Shown here one piece after another: positions 6,557 to 12,072 of a stretch of 14,565 bases of DNA. The stretch covers positions 1 to 14,565 of the forward strand of contig JAJFUH010000209.1 in assembly GCA_021372535.1 (NCBI GenBank), written 5' to 3'. Source of the DNA: a bacterium (GTDB lineage Bacteria > Latescibacterota > Latescibacteria > Latescibacterales > Latescibacteraceae). The position numbers and the translations under genes are program-made. Positions within the stretch are counted from its first letter, which is position 1; every line of letters starts with the position of its first letter. The notes below the pieces were generated by a model. That model was not told the DNA's origin, did not search any database, and saw only the letters and a list, made by a program, of their open reading frames with translations.

Positions 6557-7890
6557 AAACGGACAATCTCACGCTTCATCTCCCGGAAAACGGGCCGGCT
6601 GTGTTCGATGGTGTCTCCTTCGAGCTCAACAAGGGCGAAATCGGATTCATTTCGGGACCTCCGGGATCGGGGAAAACCGCGCTGGGACTGACCCTGTGCG
6701 GATACCTCCCGCTCTGGGCGGGATCATGGAGGCTCGATGGCGGAATCGAACTGTTCGGGCAGCCGGTCGGGCAGGGTGCGCCCGCGCCCGAGACAGGGCT
6801 CATCCTCGAAAATCCCTACTCCCAGCTTTCGGGACTCAAGCGTAATGTCGTCCACGAGCTCGCTTTTCCGCTCGAATGCCGCGGCGTCGACCCGGCGGAC
6901 ATGCCCTCCATCATCGACCGGTACGCTGTAAAACTCGGAGTCGGACACCTCCTCGAACGGAACATCCGCACTCTTTCCGGCGGCGAGCTCCAGCGTGTCC
7001 TCGTTGCAGGCGCTCTCATGACGAGCCCCCGTTTTCTCTTCCTCGACCGTCCGCTCACCGAAATCGATACCGGTTTCCGGCCCCTTCTCATGGAGATCAT
7101 CCGCGCTCATACGCATGAAAACGGCGGTATCGCCCTTATCGCTGAGGACCCCTGGCTCTTTCCCGCCGGTCAGTACGACACCGAAATAAGCCTCGGCGCC
7201 CCGGTCGATTCTCTATCACATGAAAATGTCCGCCACAAACACGTTTCCCGCCATGAAACGTCATCAACAGAAGGCGCAGCCGCCCTTACCGTCGAGGGGC
7301 TTTCGTTCGCCTACAGGGACGGCAGGCCGGTGCTCCGCGATCTCTCATTCTCCCTCGGAAAAGGCGCTGTCGCCCTCGTGAGCGGGCCGAACGGATCGGG
7401 AAAAACCACGCTTGCAAAGCTCATCGCAGGCATTCTCTCCCCGGACAAGGGCGCCATTGTGCTCAACGGCCGCTCCGTTTCGGCAATGAAGGACTGGGAA
7501 ATCATGTCCGCTGTGGGGCTCTCGCTCCAGAATCCCGGCCTTCACCTCTGCAGGAAAACGGTGGCGGAAGAGCTCGAGCTCGCGGTGAAATGGGGCAACG
7601 CGCCGGGGAAATACATCGAAATCCTCGGGCTGGAGCGTCTTTCGGGCACTCATCCGCTCGAACTGAGCCAGGCGGAGAAAAAACGTCTCGGCATGGCCCT
7701 CGCATGCGGAGAAAAACGCACGGTGCTCCTGCTCGATGAACCGACCCAGTATCAGGACAGCGAGGGTTTCAGCCGTATGGTCGAGGCGATAGACGCGTTC
7801 ACCGATGGCGGTGGCGCAGTCCTTGTCATCACCCATGACCCGCGGATGTTCGGGGCATTTCCAGAGGCGGGGATTATTAATCTGGGATAA
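6550..7890 (+). CDS. fused double ECF ATPase (EcfA-EcfA')
   Basis: A 446-residue protein with two ABC ATPase domains in one chain, the arrangement also seen in YkoD-type ECF ATPases. Domain 1: Walker A GPPGSGKT (36-43), Q-loop position Glu87 (LILENP), signature LSGGE (142-146), Walker B LFLDRP with Arg167 in place of the catalytic Glu, H-loop position Glu199 (LIAED) in place of His. Domain 2: Walker A GPNGSGKT (279-286), Gln327, degenerate signature LSQAE (372-376), intact Walker B LLLDEP (Glu397) and H-loop His429. In the ABC head-to-tail sandwich this gives one fully consensus site (domain 2 Walker motifs plus domain 1 signature) and one degenerate site. The start is GTG 6550, overlapping ecfT by 7 bp and preceded by GGGGTG; the upstream open frame only shadows ecfT. 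It powers the S/T importer encoded before it. Confidence 0.93.
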   Translation: MLKTDNLTLHLPENGPAVFDGVSFELNKGEIGFISGPPGSGKTALGLTLCGYLPLWAGSWRLDGGIELFGQPVGQGAPAPETGLILENPYSQLSGLKRNVVHELAFPLECRGVDPADMPSIIDRYAVKLGVGHLLERNIRTLSGGELQRVLVAGALMTSPRFLFLDRPLTEIDTGFRPLLMEIIRAHTHENGGIALIAEDPWLFPAGQYDTEISLGAPVDSLSHENVRHKHVSRHETSSTEGAAALTVEGLSFAYRDGRPVLRDLSFSLGKGAVALVSGPNGSGKTTLAKLIAGILSPDKGAIVLNGRSVSAMKDWEIMSAVGLSLQNPGLHLCRKTVAEELELAVKWGNAPGKYIEILGLERLSGTHPLELSQAEKKRLGMALACGEKRTVLLLDEPTQYQDSEGFSRMVEAIDAFTDGGGAVLVITHDPRMFGAFPEAGIINLG

Positions 7891-8234
7891 AGATAGGCAG
7901 AAGGCACAAGGCACAAGGCACAAGGGGAAAAGAGACAGAAGGACAAAGAGACAAAGTGGGTGACATCGAAAGGAGTCCCGCATGGACTTTTCGGTAATAG
8001 CCTGTCCCCAGCCTGATCGGGGATTCAATGACGGGCGGATTCTTTTTTTTTGATCCCCCCGGCTTAGCTCAGCTTCGTTAGAGAGACAGTGCGACGCTGC
8101 GCAGCCCGGAATACTCCCTTAATTTGCACGACTGCCCTGCGCTGATCGAAGCGGTCGGCAGCTTGCGGTTGTCCGGCATCCGGCCACTGAAATACAAATG
8201 TATTTGTGTCCTCAAAGGCACCTTGTCCGTAAAC
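7891..8234. other. intergenic region after the ECF operon, heptamer array and T-tract, no gene
   Basis: It starts with a heptamer array (7896-7954) five bases after the ATPase stop. A run of nine T lies at 8043-8051, preceded by GACGGGCGGATTC and, further up, CCCC...CGGGG. The stem next to the T-run is weak, so a terminator is possible but not called. No convincing coding frame is seen. Confidence 0.55.
7896..7954. repeat. heptamer array, GGCANAA type, 3' of the ECF ATPase gene
   Basis: GGCAGAA and three GGCACAA units run from 7896 to 7923, followed by GGGGAAA and decayed heptamers (GACAGAA, GGACAAA, GAGACAA). The array begins 5 bp after the TAA of the ATPase gene, in the sense of that gene. 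Confidence 0.88.
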
Positions 8235-8660
8235 TCATTCTTTGGTTACCGGATGCTTATTGCCAAAGGTAATCAATTCAACCGGAGCCCCATTGTGAAT
8301 GATCATCGCAGCACGGACACCGTCTGAAGGAGAACCGGACGGAAAGATTACTTCCCTGCCTCGAAGGGCTTCATCAAGATCGTCAACTTCAAACGCTATG
8401 TGCGGCACAGTCCGAATAATCTCAGGCAAAGGGCTGCCCGGCTCGAAACGCATCCATTCAATACCATACGGACTGCTGCTGAAACCCGAAACGTACATTT
8501 TGTATCGGGCAATGTATTTCTCATCGTTACGGGGAATTTCGGTAGGCACGCCAATGTGATGGTATCGCCAGCCCAGTTTTGCTACTGCTGCCGGTGGTTC
8601 ATCGTCACGTCGGTGTTCTTCTGATTTTGTTTCATACTCGGAATCTGACATGTCAACCAT
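8235..8660 (-). CDS. VOC (glyoxalase/bleomycin-resistance fold) family protein
   Basis: A short protein of 141 residues that fits one VOC fold. Seen: LGWRYHHIGVPTEIPR (first strand with the His that often binds metal), MYVSGFSSSPYGIEWMRFEP, VPHIAFEVDDLDEAL (second strand with His, and the common helix start), then VRAAMIIHNGAPVELITF with a terminal Glu in the usual metal-ligand position. VOC proteins include glyoxalases, dioxygenases, isomerases and resistance proteins, so the substrate cannot be told. ATG 8660 is preferred because AGGGAG sits 4-5 bases upstream; ATG 8651 has longer spacing and ATG 8687 has none. It is a lone gene pointing towards the ECF operon, with no operon partner. Confidence 0.85.
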   Translation of the reverse strand: MVDMSDSEYETKSEEHRRDDEPPAAVAKLGWRYHHIGVPTEIPRNDEKYIARYKMYVSGFSSSPYGIEWMRFEPGSPLPEIIRTVPHIAFEVDDLDEALRGREVIFPSGSPSDGVRAAMIIHNGAPVELITFGNKHPVTKE

Positions 8661-8763
8661 TTGTCTCCCTCGGCGCACAAACAGCACAATTTAAGTATTG
8701 GTCAAGAAGATTAAGCAACTCACCAGACGCCAGACTTGAATGTACAGGTGCTCAACATTGGAT

Positions 8764-8976
8764 TATCCGGTTATCCAGTTTGATAAGCTAACAGCATTAA
8801 TCCCCCTCGGCTTCGCCGTATCCCCCTTATAAAACAAAGGGGGACGAAAATGTCCCCAAAGCCGCTCCCCCCTTAACAAGGTGGGATACCGCAGGCAGGG
8901 GGGATCACATGCTACCGAAAAAATTGTCGATTCTTATTAAAAAGTTTTTTGGCTTATCAAACCGGATAACCGGATT
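8764..8976. mobile_element. miniature inverted-repeat element (MITE-like), about 213 bp
   Basis: The 26-bp arms at 8764-8789 and 8951-8976 match as reverse complements at 23 of 26 positions (core ATCCGGTTATCCrGTTTGAT, then AAGC). The interior has no coding capacity but contains a second palindrome (8799-8907). The design (terminal inverted repeats, small size, non-coding) fits a non-autonomous element. I see no target-site duplication that I would defend. Confidence 0.55.
8799..8907. repeat. CCCCCT/AGGGGG palindrome inside the MITE-like element
   Basis: The left part reads AATCCCCCTCGGCTTCGCCG, TATCCCCCTT, then AAAGGGGGA. The right part, on the other strand, reads TGATCCCCCCTGCCTGCGGT, ATCCCACCTT, then AAGGGGGG. 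Each half can fold alone and the two halves also pair. It resembles dispersed intergenic repeats of many bacteria. Confidence 0.6.
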
Positions 8977-9132
8977 GTTATTGATTCAAATGCAGCTGCG
9001 GGTGCCGTAAAACCCCTCGAAACAAGTCTCTCAGTTTATCCCTGCTCAGAATATATAATATGTATTGAAAAAATGAAATTTCTCCCCCTGTCAAGAGAAA
9101 TATGTTCAGCATGCGATCCCGTATTCTTCCTT

Positions 9133-9167
9133 CCACAAACCATAGACCATAAACCACAAACCAATTA
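9133..9167. repeat. heptamer array, CCANAAA type
   Basis: Units CCACAAA, CCATAGA, CCATAAA, CCACAAA and CCAATTA in exact 7-bp register. It lies 13 bp before the next heptamer array of the other type. Confidence 0.85.
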
Positions 9168-9180
9168 ATCTGACACTGTC

Positions 9181-9214
9181 TTTCCCCTTCTGCCTTCTGC
9201 CTTGTGCCTTATCC
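9181..9214. repeat. heptamer array, GGCANAA type, 3' of the CRP-like gene
   Basis: TTTCCCC, then CTTCTGC, CTTCTGC, CTTGTGC and CTTATCC. On the minus strand it is GGCACAA / GGCAGAA, in the sense of the CRP-like gene, whose TGA ends at 9226. Positions 9181-9210 are identical to 457-486. Confidence 0.88.
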
Positions 9215-9225
9215 CTCGCTTTTCC

Positions 9226-10347
9226 TCACTCCCCCTTTTCGAGCAGGTAATTCTTGAAAAAGTCGAGGTCCCTGACCTCGATTCTGATGCCGGTAAGGAG
9301 GCCGAAGCGGTTCTCGTCGCGGTCTTCTTCGGGAGTGCATCCCATTGCCCGGAGCATCTCGTCATCGAGGTCCTTCACGGGGGCATGGTAGATCACCTCG
9401 ATGATTCCGTCAAGGTCGCCGTTGAACAGGGGAAGAGTCACCGTCTCGCGTTTCATGCCGCCGGAATCATGCACGATCTCCATGAGGTCGGCGGAAAACG
9501 ATCCGAGGCCGTGCTTGAGCCACTCGGTGGGACCGATGAATGTCCTGCAGGTCGTTCGAGTCCCGTCCTTTCCGAGCACCACGATGCCGAGCCTGATGCG
9601 GCAGGCGATGAGGCGGATCATGAGGCGGGCGATGGTGTCGGCGGGAGAACGGCCGTACCCCTGCGCCGGAGGTTCGAAATAGAGACGGGTTTTCCAGAGC
9701 ACGTTCATGAGGAACCAGGTCATTGCCTCGTGACGGGCGCTCACCATTTCCTCGAAATGCTCGATGGGAATGACAAACACCTCGGCATCGGTTGCGGGGC
9801 GGACGTTTTTGCTCTTGATGTAGAACGGATGCACCGCTGTCTTGGAATTTTCGGGATCGACGCTGTCACGGAGTATATGGCGCGGATATGCCATGGCCCA
9901 GTTGAGCGCCGGCCCGCTCGCCCAGGCGCCGTAGGTCATGTTGAACCGCGGCGGGAGCTTTGCCTTCCAGAGCTTCGGGCTGCCGAGAATGGAGAGCGGA
10001 ACCTCGAACTCACCGAAAATGTCGCCGGGTTTGAGAATGAGCTCCTCGATGAGGAACTCGCCGCTTGTCCTTGTATAGAACACACGGCCGATTGCCACGA
10101 CGCCGCTTTTCACGACATAGATGCTCGATGGATTCCATGCGCTCCTGTGCTCGACATCGGTGATGGGCGGAATGATGTAGGTGACACGGTCGGGGTCGTA
10201 CAGTCCGGGCGCCGAATACGCTTTCACCTCCATGCGGTCGATATGCTCGTGAACAATGGCGGTGAACCGCTCCCTGAGGTCTTCGTAGGTCCGTCCTCCG
10301 GGAACAAAGGGGGGCACATTGAACGTTTCGGAATCATGGTTTTTCAC
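9226..10347 (-). CDS. CRP/FNR-like cyclic-nucleotide-binding-fold protein, divergent, no clear DNA-binding domain
   Basis: A 373-residue protein. A CRP-type beta roll is visible at about 73-195: SSIYVVKSGVVAIGRVF, LILKPGDIFGEFEVP (the Gly-Asp-x-F-Gly-Glu turn) and ATDAEVFVIPIEHFEEM leading to the long helix. Between the GEF motif and the ATDAEVFVIP strand there is an insertion of about 65 residues (roughly 117-183), where CRP proteins have the short phosphate-binding cassette with the Arg-x-Ala motif, so cyclic nucleotide binding is doubtful. The C-terminal part (240-373) is long and lacks a recognisable helix-turn-helix, unlike CRP/FNR. It starts at GTG 10347 with AGGGAG 7 bp upstream. It overlaps the methyltransferase end by 14 bp, which implies coupled translation. 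Its job may be sensing or scaffolding for the methyltransferase rather than transcription control; this is inference. The large open frame on the opposite strand is its shadow. Confidence 0.7.
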   Translation of the reverse strand: MKNHDSETFNVPPFVPGGRTYEDLRERFTAIVHEHIDRMEVKAYSAPGLYDPDRVTYIIPPITDVEHRSAWNPSSIYVVKSGVVAIGRVFYTRTSGEFLIEELILKPGDIFGEFEVPLSILGSPKLWKAKLPPRFNMTYGAWASGPALNWAMAYPRHILRDSVDPENSKTAVHPFYIKSKNVRPATDAEVFVIPIEHFEEMVSARHEAMTWFLMNVLWKTRLYFEPPAQGYGRSPADTIARLMIRLIACRIRLGIVVLGKDGTRTTCRTFIGPTEWLKHGLGSFSADLMEIVHDSGGMKRETVTLPLFNGDLDGIIEVIYHAPVKDLDDEMLRAMGCTPEEDRDENRFGLLTGIRIEVRDLDFFKNYLLEKGE

Positions 10348-11227
10348 TGTTCGGCTCCCTGCGGGCAATGAAAGCGAGCGCCGAAGGCGCATTGGCAATC
10401 CGCGGCCAGTACAGGTTGGTTTCGAACGGCGTAAACGGTGATATTCCCTCGCGTATGAGGCGGGGAAGCTCATGGCTTCCTTCGGGGAGAGCGATCACCT
10501 GCTCGACAGTAAATCCCGCACGGGCGAAACAGAGACGGTAGTCATGGATGGTGCGGTGAAAGTACGGAAGATAGAAGGCTTCGTTGGGTTCATCGACGAT
10601 GGGGTATTCTCCCGCCCATCGCCAGAGCGCGGCCTCCGCGCCCTCGCCTGCTGTCCCGGAAGGTTTTCCTAAACTCTCCGCAGGATTGATCCGCCCGTTA
10701 TCGAGGAGCCAGTCGGCAAAATCCGGGTGGACGGTGACGATGACCACATGCGCCCGCTCCGGTGTAATGATCCGCAGGTTCTCCATGAACGAGCCGAGAC
10801 CGGGGATTTCCTGCACGGTGAACACGGAAACGATGCAGTTCCATTCCCTGCGGCGGGCGAGAATTTTCTCCGGGAAACCGGGGTCGGTGAGATTGCCCTC
10901 GATAAAATCAACCCTTCCGCTTTCGCCGGGCATGCGCATCCGTGCGATGAAATCGGCTGATATATCGACTCCGGTGTACGATCCGCCGCTGTCGAGTATC
11001 CCCCTTCCGACAGCATCCCCGACAAAGACGCCGTCTCCGCATCCGAGATCGAGAACATGGACAGGCCCGCCGGGATAGAGTTTCATCAGAATTTCCGCCA
11101 GCGCCGGATGGATGACATGGCTGCGGTAATTCCTGTCCTGCCCCGTCCGGCCGGTCCAGCGGTCACGGGCGTTTTTCCAGAGCGATGAGGCCCAGGCTTC
11201 GGCATGTTGAATGAATTCATCGTTCAT
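10334..11227 (-). CDS. class I SAM-dependent methyltransferase
   Basis: A 297-residue protein with the Rossmann-type methyltransferase core. Motif I is VLDLGCGDG (58-66), motif II is the acidic end of YTGVDIS (Asp88), followed by RVDFIEGNLTD, and later FTVQEIPGLGSFMENLRIIT with a typical VVIVTVHPDF strand. It transfers a methyl group from S-adenosylmethionine to an unknown acceptor in the cytosol. The N-terminal helix carries several Trp (WASSLW, RDRWTG), and HRTIHDYRLCFARAGFTVEQVI near the end resembles small-molecule methyltransferases of the Methyltransf_11/25 type. It is the first gene of a two-gene unit with the CRP-like gene. ATG 11227 has no Shine-Dalgarno site, because a heptamer array ends 2 bp before it; a weaker start further in cannot be excluded. 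Confidence 0.88.
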   Translation of the reverse strand: MNDEFIQHAEAWASSLWKNARDRWTGRTGQDRNYRSHVIHPALAEILMKLYPGGPVHVLDLGCGDGVFVGDAVGRGILDSGGSYTGVDISADFIARMRMPGESGRVDFIEGNLTDPGFPEKILARRREWNCIVSVFTVQEIPGLGSFMENLRIITPERAHVVIVTVHPDFADWLLDNGRINPAESLGKPSGTAGEGAEAALWRWAGEYPIVDEPNEAFYLPYFHRTIHDYRLCFARAGFTVEQVIALPEGSHELPRLIREGISPFTPFETNLYWPRIANAPSALAFIARREPNSEKP

Positions 11228-11229
11228 AA

Positions 11230-11257
11230 TTTCTGGTTTCTGGTCTATGGCCTATGG
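11230..11257. repeat. heptamer array, CCANAAA type, ending at a start codon
   Basis: On the minus strand: CCATAGG, CCATAGA, CCAGAAA, CCAGAAA, then TT and the methyltransferase ATG (11225-11227). It occupies the place where the ribosome binding site should be. Confidence 0.85.
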
Positions 11258-11382
11258 TTAATCTGAATGACTGTTTATACTGCATTCATAGACGGCTATG
11301 CATCAATAATAGTATATTTTACCGGGAAAAACACCTGTAAAATGAACGCAGAACGACAGGCAGCCGTATTCCGCACAGATTT

Positions 11383-11411
11383 TTGCACTGTCAGGGTATA
11401 AAATGTATTAT
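11383..11411 (+). promoter_or_regulatory. possible sigma-70-like promoter
   Basis: TTGCAC (11383-11388), 17 bp, then TATTAT (11406-11411), about 48 bp before the ATG at 11460. The -35 matches the consensus in only 3 of 6 positions, the -10 in 5 of 6. Confidence 0.35.
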
Positions 11412-11459
11412 ACTTACGTTCTGTTTCGATTAAAAAACTTCTGACTTCCGGGAGAAACC

Positions 11460-12044
11460 ATGTCATTTGCCCTGCGAACCGTCATCGTTATTCTGTTTTT
11501 CGTCATTTCGGCCGTACAGCCCGGAGAAGCGGACGAAACCATCAAAAAGTTCCTGACGGAAATCACGTATACCAAAGACAACAACGTTCTCAGATTCAGG
11601 CCGTTTTACTATATATTGCCAGCCGAAACTCAGCAGACCGATGTCATGCTCGGCAGGAAATTCGGTAGTTTCACGGTTTACGGGTACTGGAAATACGACA
11701 ACAAGGACAGAAGCTGGATCGGAGCGCGCGCCGACTACACGCGGAACATACTCAGGGATACCGTGGCCCTGTCCGTTCAGGTCAGGTATTTCGAGGGTCT
11801 CAATAATTCATCGAAAGACCACTGCTTTTTCCTGCCTCAGGGGGCTTACAAGATCGGCAGATTCGGTATCGGCGCTTTGGGATACGGGAAACAATACACC
11901 GGAAAAGGTCCGGAATTTTATGTGTGTCCCCTGCTGAGCGCCCGTGTGACCGGGCATATCGATATGTCCGTTTTTTACGGCATCGATGTTTTTTCCGACA
12001 CACAGCAGGACATGCTGATGTGGAAAACTAATTTCAGTTTATAG
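11460..12044 (+). CDS. small exported protein, probable beta-barrel, function unknown
   Basis: A 194-residue protein with an N-terminal signal segment (VIVILFFVISAV) and a predicted mature start after GEA. The rest alternates short amphipathic strands with polar turns (FGSFTVYGYWKYDNKDRSWI, ALSVQVRYFEG, YKIGRFGIGALGYGKQY, HIDMSVFYGIDVFSD) and ends in a strand, as in small outer-membrane barrels. No family is recognised. The start is supported by GGGAG 5 bp before ATG 11460. It stands alone: upstream is the divergent methyltransferase gene, and downstream the convergent fusion-protein gene ends only 28 bp away. Whether it is an envelope barrel or a secreted protein cannot be told from sequence. 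Confidence 0.7.
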   Translation: MSFALRTVIVILFFVISAVQPGEADETIKKFLTEITYTKDNNVLRFRPFYYILPAETQQTDVMLGRKFGSFTVYGYWKYDNKDRSWIGARADYTRNILRDTVALSVQVRYFEGLNNSSKDHCFFLPQGAYKIGRFGIGALGYGKQYTGKGPEFYVCPLLSARVTGHIDMSVFYGIDVFSDTQQDMLMWKTNFSL

Positions 12045-12072
12045 AACGCACCAAACCTGCCGGTTACCCGGA

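Larger units (their letters stand above)
8661..9132. other. non-coding region holding a nested palindromic element
   Basis: No convincing gene is seen. The stretch from 8764 to 8976 is a palindromic element (separate entries). Bases 8977-9132 are AT-rich with no structure I can assign. Confidence 0.55.

Noticed and set aside
7345-8028. Minus-strand open frame (227 codons) over the end of the ATPase gene
   Set aside because: Antisense to the conserved ABC motifs, and its first 45 or so residues come from translating the heptamer array.
8059-8117. tRNA-like opening (GGCTTAGCTCAG...GTTAGAG)
   Set aside because: The D-arm-like words are followed by neither an anticodon stem nor a T-loop (no GGTTCGAATCC form), so it is not a tRNA gene.
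8193-8202. TACAAATGTA, another box of the BlaI/CopY form
   Set aside because: Single short palindrome downstream of the VOC gene with no partner site or promoter; likely chance.
9202-10371. Plus-strand open frame (389 codons) opposite the CRP-like gene
   Set aside because: The minus-strand frame has recognisable beta-roll motifs, an SD-preceded GTG and an operon overlap; the plus frame shows none of these and is rich in His/Glu/Gly in the manner of antisense shadows.
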